Assembly: GCF_005222955.1 (NCBI RefSeq)
Contig: NZ_LWUA01000068.1
Span: 1 to 34,458, forward strand
Length of the DNA stretch: 34,458 bases
Source of the DNA: Blastococcus sp. CCUG 61487
GTDB lineage: Bacteria > Actinomycetota > Actinomycetes > Mycobacteriales > Geodermatophilaceae
Reading direction: 5' to 3'
This document shows positions 17,557-24,222 of this stretch, one piece after another. The notes below the pieces were generated by a model, which saw only the letters and a list, made by a program, of their open reading frames with translations, made no database searches and had not been told where the DNA came from. The position numbers and the translations under genes were made by a program. The stretch's first letter is position 1; the number at the start of each line of letters is the position of its first letter.

Positions 17557-19527
17557 CTATCCGAACGTCAGGAGGATCGTGACCTTGGTGCCCTGCTCGA
17601 CGGTCTCGCCCGCCTTGACGCTCTGCCGGAAGACGCGGTCGCCGAAGAACTTCGTCGCCTCGACCTGCAGCCCGGCGGCCTTGAGGGCGGCGGTCGCCTC
17701 GGCCTCGTTCATGCCGACGACGTCGGGCACTGTCACCAGCGGGACCCCGGCGGAGACGGTGATGGTCAGCGTGCTCCGGTACGGGGCCTGGGTGCCCGGA
17801 GCCGGGTCGACGGCCATGACCTCGCCCTTGTCGACGTCGGCGCTGCGGCCGTCCTCACCCCGTTCGACGCTGAACCCCAGCGCCTCGAGGTTGGCGGTCG
17901 CCTGCTCCGGCGTCTGGCCGGTCACGTCGGGCACCGCGACCGGCGCGTGGCCCTTGCTGACCACCATCGTGATCACCTGGTCGCGCTGCAGCGGGGTGCC
18001 GGGCGGAGGGTCGAAGGTGATCACCGAGCCGGCGGCGATCTCGTCGTGGAACTGCTCGGCGGTCGTGATCTGCACCGGGATCCGCTCCTGCAGCTCGGCC
18101 TCGACCTCGGCGGCCGGACGGCCGACGACCTCGGGGTCGACGAGGAAGCGCTCGGGCCCCTTGGAGACCACGACGCGCACGTCGGTGCCGCGGATCACCT
18201 CGCCGCTGGCCGGATCGGTGGAGATCACGGTGCCCGCGGGCACCGTCTCGCTCCACTCCTCGACGACCGGCTTCGGGTCCAGGCCGGCGTCCTGCAGCAT
18301 GTCGACGGCGGCCTCGCGGGACTTGCCGGCCAGCGAGGGGACCTCGGTCCACCGCCCGCTGCCCAGCCACCAGCCGATCGCGCCGATGGTGACGGCCAGG
18401 AGCAGCACGACGGCGATGGCGAGCCGTGCCCTGCGCCGCCGGATGTGGTCAGGCACCCCCGGGCGGAGGCTGTCCACGCCGGGCCGCCGGCCGCCCACGT
18501 CGGTCGTCGGACCGGCGCCCATGCCCGGCATCTGACTGGTCCGCGCGCTGCCGTGCGGCGGCAGCGCGCGGGTGCCCGGGTCGCTCGGGTGCCGCGGGCG
18601 GGTCGGCCGGTTGGTCGGGCGCAGCGTGGTGGGACCGGCGACGCTGCGGCCGGTGGGCACCGGGACCGGCTCGATGCCCAGGTCGCGGCGGACGTCGGTG
18701 AGCTCGGCGAGGAAGGCACCCGCGTCGATGGGCCGGCCGGCCGGGTCGCGGCGGGTGCCGCGGGCGACCAGCTCGTCGACCTGCCACGGCAGCCCCGGCA
18801 CCTCGGCCGACGGCGCGGGGACGTCGTTGTGCACGTGCTGGTAGGCGACGGCGAGCGGGGTGTCGCCGCCGTAGGGCGGGTGCCCGGTGAGCATCTCGTA
18901 GAGCACGATGCCGGCGGCGTAGATGTCCGAGCGGGCGTCGGCGCGGCCGCGCTCGAGCTGCTCGGGGGAGAGGTAGGCCACGGTGCCGATGAGCACGCCG
19001 CCGGTCTGGCTGGTCTGCCCGGTGCCGACCACGGCCCGCGCGAGCCCGAAGTCGGCGACCTTCACGACGCCGTCAATGCCGATGAGCACGTTCTCGGGCT
19101 TGATGTCGCGGTGCACGATGCCGGCGCGGTGCGCGGCGGTCAGCCCCGCCAGCACCGGCTCCAGGACGGCGAACGCCTCGGCGACGGTCAGCCGGCCGCG
19201 GGCGGTGAGCAGGTCGCGCAGGGTGCGCCCGCGCACGAGCTCCATGACCAGGAACACCAGGCCCTGGTCGCTGCCCTGGTCGCTGACGTTGACCACGTTG
19301 GGGTGGCTGAGCATCGCCGCGGCCCGCGCCTCCCGGGTGAACCGGTCGACGAACGTCGGGTCATGGGCCAGGTGCTCGGCCATGACCTTCACCGCGACCG
19401 TCTTGTGCAGCCGCAGGTCGGTGGCCGAGTACACCGTGGACATGCCGCCGCGGGCCACTCGTTCCTCGAGGCGGTAGCGCCCCTCGAGGACGAGGCCGAC
19501 CACGGGGTCGGTCACGGCGGTGTCCAC
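17557..19527 (-). CDS. pknL: Ser/Thr protein kinase with four PASTA domains (PknL type)
   Basis: A 656-residue membrane kinase. The cytoplasmic kinase domain (about 18-280) has the glycine loop (ARGGMSTVY), Lys47, HRDIKPEN (Asp141, Asn146), DFG (159-161) and a Thr-containing activation loop before GTVAYLSPEQ. A Pro/Arg-rich linker (290-365), one membrane helix (369-389) and four extracellular PASTA repeats (about 393-457, 461-526, 528-594, 598-655) follow; PASTA domains bind peptidoglycan fragments or lipid II. M. tuberculosis PknL lacks PASTA domains, while corynebacterial PknL has them. GTG 19527 is preferred over a TTG/GTG further up because TACACT ends seven bases before it. The Rv2175c-like gene, a known PknL substrate in mycobacteria, is 2.8 kb away. 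Confidence 0.92.
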   Translation of the reverse strand: MDTAVTDPVVGLVLEGRYRLEERVARGGMSTVYSATDLRLHKTVAVKVMAEHLAHDPTFVDRFTREARAAAMLSHPNVVNVSDQGSDQGLVFLVMELVRGRTLRDLLTARGRLTVAEAFAVLEPVLAGLTAAHRAGIVHRDIKPENVLIGIDGVVKVADFGLARAVVGTGQTSQTGGVLIGTVAYLSPEQLERGRADARSDIYAAGIVLYEMLTGHPPYGGDTPLAVAYQHVHNDVPAPSAEVPGLPWQVDELVARGTRRDPAGRPIDAGAFLAELTDVRRDLGIEPVPVPTGRSVAGPTTLRPTNRPTRPRHPSDPGTRALPPHGSARTSQMPGMGAGPTTDVGGRRPGVDSLRPGVPDHIRRRRARLAIAVVLLLAVTIGAIGWWLGSGRWTEVPSLAGKSREAAVDMLQDAGLDPKPVVEEWSETVPAGTVISTDPASGEVIRGTDVRVVVSKGPERFLVDPEVVGRPAAEVEAELQERIPVQITTAEQFHDEIAAGSVITFDPPPGTPLQRDQVITMVVSKGHAPVAVPDVTGQTPEQATANLEALGFSVERGEDGRSADVDKGEVMAVDPAPGTQAPYRSTLTITVSAGVPLVTVPDVVGMNEAEATAALKAAGLQVEATKFFGDRVFRQSVKAGETVEQGTKVTILLTFG

Positions 19528-19534
19528 CCGGTCG

Positions 19535-19540
19535 AGTGTA
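19535..19540 (-). promoter_or_regulatory. -10 box of pknL (leaderless promoter)
   Basis: TACACT on the minus strand, ending seven bases before GTG 19527. It lies just after the strong hairpin that follows glyA, so pknL has its own promoter. Confidence 0.55.
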
Positions 19541-19549
19541 GGAGCGCCC

Positions 19550-19597
19550 GGGGCCAGGGGTGCCCCACCACGCGGTGCGGGGGACACCCGTGGCCCC
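19550..19597 (-). terminator. long hairpin after glyA
   Basis: GGGGCCAGGGGTG (19550-19562) pairs with CACCCGTGGCCCC (19585-19597) at 12 of 13 positions. Inside it, CCCCACC (19563-19569 region) pairs with GGTGCGGG with one bulge, giving a long two-part stem. It lies 25 bases after the glyA stop and before the pknL promoter, so it should end the glyA transcript. No T run. Confidence 0.65.
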
Positions 19598-19621
19598 TGG
19601 TGCGGAAGGGCCCCTGCCCGG

Positions 19622-21070
19622 TTACAGCTCGAGCCCGGGGTAGAGCGGGTGGGCGTCGAGCAGCTCGGCGGTGGCCGCGCGGGTGCGGTCGGCCAGCCCG
19701 TCGGTGAGCACGAACTTCGCCTTGGAGACGCCGCCGTCGCGGGTCGCGGTCGGGGTGGCGCCGGTGAGCACGTCGACGATCAGCTCGGCCGTCCGGTCGA
19801 ACTCCGCCGCGCCGAAGCCGCGGGTGGTCAGCGCCGGGGTGCCCAGCCGGACGCCGGAGGTGTACCAGGCGCCGTTGGGATCGGCCGGGATCGCGTTGCG
19901 GTTGGTGACGATCCCGGCGTCGAGCAGCGCGGACTCGGCCTGCCGCCCGGTGAGCCCGAACCCGGTGACGTCGAGCAGCACGAGGTGGTTGTCGGTGCCG
20001 CCGGTGACCAGCCGGGCGCCGCGCCGGGTCAGGCCCTCGGCCAGGCTCTGCGCGTTGTCGGCGACGGCCTGCGCGTAGTCGGCGAACGCCGGCTGCCGGG
20101 CCTCGGCGAAGGCGACGGCCTTCGCGGCCATCACCTGGGGCAGCGGGCCGCCGAGCACCATCGGGCAGCCGCGGTCGACGGCGTCGGAGAACTCGGGCTG
20201 GGCGAGCACGAACCCGCCGCGCGGGCCGCGCAGCGACTTGTGGCTGGTGCTGGTGACGACGTGGGCGTGCGGCACCGGGTCGAAGTCGCCGGTGAACACC
20301 TTGCCGGCCACGAGCCCGGCGAAGTGCGCCATGTCCACGACGAGCGTGGCGCCGACCTCGTCGGCGATCTCGCGCATCGTCGCGAAGTTCACCCGGCGCG
20401 GGTAGGCGGAGTAGCCGGCCATGAGGATCAGCGGGCGGAACTCCTTGGCCCGGGCCCGCACGAGCTCGTAGTCGAGCAGCTCGGTACCCGGGTCGGTGCC
20501 GTAGGAGGACTGCTCGAACATCTTGCCGCTGATGTTCGGGCGGAAGCCGTGGGTGAGGTGGCCACCGGCGTCCAGGGACATGCCGAGCATCCGCTGGTCG
20601 CCCAGCGCGCGGCGCAGCGTGGCCCAGTCGGCGTCGGTGAGGTCGTTGACGTGCTTGACGCCGGCCTTCTCGAGGGCGGGCAGCTCGACCCGCTGGGCGA
20701 GCACGGCCCAGAAGGCGACCAGGTTGGCGTCGATGCCCGAGTGCGGCTGGACGTAGGCGTACGGGGCGCCGAACAGCTCACGGGCGTGCTCGGCGGCCAG
20801 CGCCTCGACGGTGTCGACGTTCTGGCAGCCGGCGTAGAAGCGGTGGCCGACGGTGCCCTCGGCGTACTTGTCGCTGAACCAGTTGCCCATGGTCAGCAGC
20901 ACGGCCGGGCTGGCGTAGTTCTCGCTGGCGATCAGCTTGAGCGACTCGCGCTGGTCGGTGAGCTCCTGGCTGATCGCCGCGGCGACCCGCGGCTCGACCG
21001 CGCCGATCACCGACAGGGCGTTGCGGTAGGCAGCGGAGGCGGCGGACGCGTCGAAGGGCGTGCTGGTCAT
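19622..21070 (-). CDS. glyA: serine hydroxymethyltransferase, long form with internal insert
   Basis: Converts serine and tetrahydrofolate to glycine and 5,10-methylene-tetrahydrofolate with PLP. The 482-residue protein has LIASENYAS (46-54), the Schiff-base lysine in [14 protein letters not shown] (Lys278) and [11 protein letters not shown]. It is about 60 residues longer than the E. coli enzyme; much of this is an insert of about 33 residues at 126-158 (from [13 protein letters not shown] to RALGDQ). A long GlyA with inserts is known from some Actinobacteria and Chlamydiae. ATG 21070 has AGGAG eight bases upstream. Expression is probably controlled by the ZTP riboswitch in its leader. Confidence 0.96.
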   Translation of the reverse strand: MTSTPFDASAASAAYRNALSVIGAVEPRVAAAISQELTDQRESLKLIASENYASPAVLLTMGNWFSDKYAEGTVGHRFYAGCQNVDTVEALAAEHARELFGAPYAYVQPHSGIDANLVAFWAVLAQRVELPALEKAGVKHVNDLTDADWATLRRALGDQRMLGMSLDAGGHLTHGFRPNISGKMFEQSSYGTDPGTELLDYELVRARAKEFRPLILMAGYSAYPRRVNFATMREIADEVGATLVVDMAHFAGLVAGKVFTGDFDPVPHAHVVTSTSHKSLRGPRGGFVLAQPEFSDAVDRGCPMVLGGPLPQVMAAKAVAFAEARQPAFADYAQAVADNAQSLAEGLTRRGARLVTGGTDNHLVLLDVTGFGLTGRQAESALLDAGIVTNRNAIPADPNGAWYTSGVRLGTPALTTRGFGAAEFDRTAELIVDVLTGATPTATRDGGVSKAKFVLTDGLADRTRAATAELLDAHPLYPGLEL

Positions 21071-21106
21071 GTGGGTGTCTCCTGGCCGGCGTCGTCAACA
21101 GGGGGC

Positions 21107-21180
21107 GCCCAGGCGCGCGGCAGGGAGGTGCTGGACCGCTCCCCGGTGGTTGCCCACCTCTTCGCGCCAGTCACGGCCCG
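21107..21180 (-). ncRNA. ZTP riboswitch (pfl RNA) in the glyA leader
   Basis: Binds the purine intermediate ZMP/ZTP, which builds up when 10-formyl-tetrahydrofolate is short. On the minus strand the sequence follows the ZTP consensus: GGGCCGUGACUGGCG, then hairpin GGUGG-GCAA-CCACC, then GGGGAGCGGUCC closing the first stem against GGGCCG (one G-U pair), and about 12 bases later GCCGCGCGCCUGGGC, the conserved 3' domain that forms a pseudoknot with CUGGCG. It ends 36 bases before the glyA ATG; the ribosome-binding site AGGAG is at 21083-21079. A translational switch is likely, since no terminator T run is seen. glyA is a classic target of this riboswitch. Confidence 0.95.
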
Positions 21181-21186
21181 GGAGGA

Positions 21187-21215
21187 AGGCTAGCGCGCAG
21201 GGACGACGGTGTCGC
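21187..21215 (-). promoter_or_regulatory. candidate promoter of the glyA riboswitch transcript
   Basis: GCGACA (21215-21210), 17 bases and TAGCCT (21192-21187) on the minus strand. The TAG of the -10 box is the stop codon of the upstream oxidase gene. The start point near 21180 falls at the first base of the riboswitch aptamer, which is the main reason to believe it. Confidence 0.5.
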
Positions 21216-22326
21216 GAGGCACCGAGCGGACGTCGTCCACGCCGCACAGCGCCATCGTGTGCGCGAGCTCCTCGCCGAGGCCGACGAGCACGCCGGTCAC
21301 ACCGGCGGACCCGCCGGTCGCGAGCCCCCAGATCGTGGGCCGGCCGACGAAGACCGCCCGCGCGCCGAGGGCGAGCGCGGTGAGCACGTCGGAGCCGGAC
21401 CGGATGCCGCCGTCGGCGTAGACCTCCACCTCGTCCCCGACGGCGTCGACCACCTCGGGGAGGGCGTGGGCACTGGCGACGGCGGGGTCGACCTGCCGCC
21501 CACCGTGCGTGGACACCCAGACCGCCGAGGCGCCGGCCTGGACGCAGCGGACGGCGTCGTCACCGCGGAGCACGCCCTTGACGACGACGGGCAGGCCGGA
21601 GAGGTCGCCGAAGCGGGCGATGTCGTCGAAGGTCCAGGTCGCCGTCGCCAGGTCCGAGAGGCCCGGCCGGTCGCCCGCGGGCGGGTGGTTGGCCATGCGC
21701 AGGTCCGCGGGGAGCGCGAAGTCGTGGGCGAGGTCGCGGCGCCGGCGGCCCAGCAGGGGCAGGTCGACGGTGAGCACCAGGGCGCGGTAGCCGGCGTCCC
21801 CGGCGCGGCGGGCGAGGTCGTCGGTGTGCGCGCCCGAGTGCAGCCGGTAGAGCTGGAACCAGGCAGGGGAGCCGGGCATCTCGGCGGCCACCTCCTCCAG
21901 GGTCTGCGTGGCGCTGGTCGAGACGGTCATGAGCGCGCCCGCAGCCGCCGCCCCGCGGGCGGTGGCGAGCTCGCCCTCGGGGTGCGCCATGCCCTGGTAG
22001 GCCCACGGCGCGACGCCGATCGGGGTGGCGACGGCGCTGCCGAGCAGCTCGGTGGCCAGCGGCACGGCGGTGATCCCGCGCAGGACCCGGGGCCGCAGCC
22101 GCCACGAACGCCAGGCGCCGGGCGCCTCGGCCAGCGTGGTCTCGGTCTCCGCGCCGCCGGCGTAGTAGTCGTAGACGTCCTCCGGCAGCGCGCCGCGGGC
22201 GCGCTCCTCCAGCCGCTCGAGGTCGAGGAACGGCGGCTCGCGGCCGGGGTCCTCCGGCGTCTCCTCGCCCACGGCGCGGCGGCGCTGGCCCGGCACCGGG
22301 CTGTCGGCCGGATGTCTGCTCGCCAT
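21190..22326 (-). CDS. FMN-dependent alpha-hydroxy-acid oxidase/dehydrogenase
   Basis: Oxidises L-lactate, glycolate or a similar 2-hydroxy acid. The 378-residue protein has the family layout: DVYDYYAGGAE (50-60), IGVAPWAYQGMAHPEGE (103-119), TVSTSAT, FQLY (157-160), LTVDLPLLGRRRRD (185-198), the FMN-binding lysine in VVVKGVL (Lys250), the catalytic His274 and Arg277 in STHGGRQVD, and the phosphate-binding DGGIRSGSDVLTALALGARAVFVGRP segment. The usual active-site SNHG is STHG here. ATG 22326 lies inside a palindrome shared with the divergent regulator gene. Substrate unknown; lactate is only one option. Its stop codon is part of the glyA -10 box. Confidence 0.88.
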   Translation of the reverse strand: MASRHPADSPVPGQRRRAVGEETPEDPGREPPFLDLERLEERARGALPEDVYDYYAGGAETETTLAEAPGAWRSWRLRPRVLRGITAVPLATELLGSAVATPIGVAPWAYQGMAHPEGELATARGAAAAGALMTVSTSATQTLEEVAAEMPGSPAWFQLYRLHSGAHTDDLARRAGDAGYRALVLTVDLPLLGRRRRDLAHDFALPADLRMANHPPAGDRPGLSDLATATWTFDDIARFGDLSGLPVVVKGVLRGDDAVRCVQAGASAVWVSTHGGRQVDPAVASAHALPEVVDAVGDEVEVYADGGIRSGSDVLTALALGARAVFVGRPTIWGLATGGSAGVTGVLVGLGEELAHTMALCGVDDVRSVPRDTVVPAR

Positions 22327-22343
22327 AGGCTGGCAGCCTATGG
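22323..22343. promoter_or_regulatory. palindrome holding two divergent leaderless promoters and both start codons
   Basis: Two perfect 10-base arms, CCATAGGCTG and CAGCCTATGG, flank one central G (22333). On the plus strand TAGGCT (22326-22331) is eight bases before ATG 22340 of the regulator gene. On the minus strand the mirror TAGGCT (22340-22335) is eight bases before ATG 22326 of the oxidase gene. Both promoters therefore share the same bases, and both mRNAs would begin at or near their start codons. It may also be an operator for the DNA-binding protein encoded to the right. Confidence 0.75.
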
Positions 22344-22663
22344 ACACGCTCACCCCCGCGGAGGTCGCCCAGCTCCTGGGCACCTCGCCGAACCGGGTCC
22401 GGCAGCTGCTGCGCGACCGGAAGCTGATGGCCGTCCCGGGCAGCGGCTCCAGCAAGATCCCCGCCGCGTTCGTCCAGGACGGCGTGATCCTCAAGCACCT
22501 CCCCGGCCTGCTCACCGTGCTCAAGGACGGCGGCTTCAGCGACGAGGAGGCCTTCGACTGGCTCTTCCGCGAGGACGACACGCTCCCCGGCACGCCGGTG
22601 CAGGCGCTGCGCGACGACCGGCACACCGAGGTCACCCGCCGGGCGCAGGCCCTGGCGTTCTGA
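22340..22663 (+). CDS. Rv2175c-like winged helix-turn-helix DNA-binding protein
   Basis: A 107-residue protein. Residues 1-45 form the helix-turn-helix part (LTPAEVAQLLGTSPNRVRQLLRDRKLMAV), followed by the strongly conserved segment LKHLPGLLTVLKDGGFSDEEAFDWLF (51-76) and the C-terminal PVQALRDDRHTEVTRRAQALAF, all as in Rv2175c of M. tuberculosis. That protein binds DNA and is phosphorylated by PknL on a threonine in an N-terminal tail. The tail is missing here: the protein starts right at the DNA-binding domain, and the -10 box eight bases upstream leaves no room for a longer form from this promoter. Likely binding site: the palindrome over its own start codon (inference). Confidence 0.88.
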   Translation: MDTLTPAEVAQLLGTSPNRVRQLLRDRKLMAVPGSGSSKIPAAFVQDGVILKHLPGLLTVLKDGGFSDEEAFDWLFREDDTLPGTPVQALRDDRHTEVTRRAQALAF

Positions 22664-22706
22664 GCCCGGTGCATCCGCGACCGGCCCCGGTGTCGAAGGT
22701 GGTGGC

Positions 22707-23066
22707 GTGGAGCAGCTGACCTACCTGGGGCTGCTGGCCGGCTGCCTGCTCGTCACCGCGCCGCTGGAGCTGGTGCTGCGGGTCCGGGTCTACGCCCGCT
22801 GGCGGCGGTTCCTGCTGGCGATCCTGCCGGAGTTCACGGTCTTCGTCGTCTGGGTGCTCTACGCCATCGAGCAGGGGCACTGGGACTACTCCTCGACGCT
22901 CACCCTCGACGTCCGGCTGCCCGGCGGGATCCCGCTGGAGGAGTCGCTGTTCTTCGTCGTCGTCCCGCTGTGCTCGGTGCTGGCGCTGGAGGCGGTGCGC
23001 CGCGTGACCGGCTGGGACGCCGGCTATCCCGCCGAAGAAGCACTGCCCGCGGAGGAGCGGCGGTGA
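22707..23066 (+). CDS. crtYc: heterodimeric lycopene cyclase, first subunit
   Basis: One half of the actinobacterial-type lycopene cyclase, which closes the ionone ring of lycopene in the membrane. The 119-residue protein has three hydrophobic segments (about 4-22, 35-54 and 80-98) and the family motif PLEESLFFVVVPL (76-88 region; the Pro-x-Glu-Glu motif). GTG 22707 is the start; a weak -10 box GAAGGT lies six bases upstream. Its stop overlaps the GTG of the second subunit. It could also belong to the CrtYe/CrtYf pair of C50 carotenoid producers, but no crtEb elongase is in the window. Confidence 0.88.
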   Translation: MEQLTYLGLLAGCLLVTAPLELVLRVRVYARWRRFLLAILPEFTVFVVWVLYAIEQGHWDYSSTLTLDVRLPGGIPLEESLFFVVVPLCSVLALEAVRRVTGWDAGYPAEEALPAEERR

Positions 23067-23410
23067 GCTACAGCGCGCTGGCCGTCGTCGCCGTCCTCGC
23101 CGTCCTGGTCGTGGACCTGGCGGTCTACCGGACCCGGATGGTGACGCGGAAGGCGTACTGGACCGCCTACGCGATCATCGTGTTCTTCCAGCTGCTGATG
23201 AACGGCGTGCTCACCGGCCTGGAGGTCGTGGTCTACGACGAGCGGGAGATCTGGGGGCCGCGGATCGCCTACGCGCCGGTCGAGGACCTGCTCTTCGGCT
23301 GGGCGATGGTGACGCTGACCCTGGCGAGCTGGGCGGCGGTCAACCGGCGGGCGAACACCGCCAGGCGCCGCGGCTTGGACACCGACACCCGGCCGTCGAG
23401 CACGCGGTAG
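23063..23410 (+). CDS. crtYd: heterodimeric lycopene cyclase, second subunit
   Basis: Second half of the lycopene cyclase, 115 residues with three hydrophobic segments (about 3-20, 34-54 and 75-93). The conserved motif is APVEDLLFGW (70-79), the counterpart of PLEESLFF in the first subunit. GTG 23063 overlaps the stop of the first subunit (GTGA), with GGAGGAG upstream. The last 142 bases overlap the 3' end of crtB on the other strand, including the bases that encode the conserved motif. The C-terminal tail after residue 93 is Arg-rich and may be poorly conserved. Confidence 0.86.
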   Translation: MSYSALAVVAVLAVLVVDLAVYRTRMVTRKAYWTAYAIIVFFQLLMNGVLTGLEVVVYDEREIWGPRIAYAPVEDLLFGWAMVTLTLASWAAVNRRANTARRRGLDTDTRPSSTR

Positions 23411-24222
23411 CCCGCCCGCTCGATCTCGCCGAGGATCCCGCCGTACAGGTCCGTGGCCGCGCGCACGCAGTCGCGGGACTCCGGGGCCAGCATCGGCGTG
23501 CCGACCTCCGCGTCGTCGTACCGCCTGCGGGTGATCGCGACCATCTCCCGCATGAGTGTCTCGAACCCGGGGGTGTGCCGGCGCTCGGCGAGCTGCTCGC
23601 GGGTCACCCCGTGGGCGGCCATCAGGTCGGCCGGCAGGTAGACCCGGCCGCGGTCGACGTCCTCGGCGACGTCGCGCAGGAAGTTGGTGAGCTGGAAGGC
23701 CTCGCCCAGCGCGATCGCGTGCGGCGCGGCCTCCTCGCGGGTCACTCCCCGGGCGGTGCCCAGGACCGGGAGCACCTGCAGGCCGATGACGGCGGCCGAG
23801 CCCCACATGTAGCGGTCCAGGGCGGCCAGGGTGTCGTAGCCGTCGACGGTGAGGTCGCTGGTCATCGCGGCGAGGAAGTCGACCAGGTGCTCGACGGGGA
23901 TGTCGTAGCGGCGGTAGGTGTGCACCAGCGCCAGCCGCACCGGATCCTCCGACCAGCCGGCCTCGAGCTCGGCGAGCACCGCCGCCGACCACGCGGCGAG
24001 GTCGCCCTCGGGGTCGGCGCCGGGCAGGTCGACGAGGTCGTCGGCGGTGCGGGCCGCGGCGTAGAGCGCGTGCACCGCGGGCCGGCGGTCGGCGGTGAGC
24101 AGCCGGGTGGCCAGGTGGTAGCTCTTGCCGTGCTGCGCCGCGATCGCCGCGCAGTGCCGGTGGGCGGCGTCGAGCTGCTGCTGGCGGGCGGCCTGCGTGC
24201 CGGGCGGGTGCACGAGCGTCAT
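23269..24222 (-). CDS. crtB: phytoene synthase
   Basis: Joins two GGPP molecules into phytoene. The 317-residue protein has the two Asp-rich motifs of the squalene/phytoene synthase family: ADDLVD in AARTADDLVDLPG and DVAEDVDRGRVYLP, plus YHLATRLL near the start and GEAFQLTNFLRD before the second motif. ATG 24222 overlaps the crtI stop (ATGA). The family-conserved part ends near KPRRLAVFARRL; the last 20 or so residues are encoded antisense to the crtYd motif and seem to be an extension. Third gene of the crtE-crtI-crtB operon. Confidence 0.95.
   Translation of the reverse strand: MTLVHPPGTQAARQQQLDAAHRHCAAIAAQHGKSYHLATRLLTADRRPAVHALYAAARTADDLVDLPGADPEGDLAAWSAAVLAELEAGWSEDPVRLALVHTYRRYDIPVEHLVDFLAAMTSDLTVDGYDTLAALDRYMWGSAAVIGLQVLPVLGTARGVTREEAAPHAIALGEAFQLTNFLRDVAEDVDRGRVYLPADLMAAHGVTREQLAERRHTPGFETLMREMVAITRRRYDDAEVGTPMLAPESRDCVRAATDLYGGILGEIERAGYRVLDGRVSVSKPRRLAVFARRLTAAQLARVSVTIAQPKSRSSTGA

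Noticed and set aside
21190-22326. Mycofactocin-type MftD for the FMN oxidase
   Set aside because: No other mycofactocin gene is nearby; the sequence supports only the general alpha-hydroxy-acid oxidase family.
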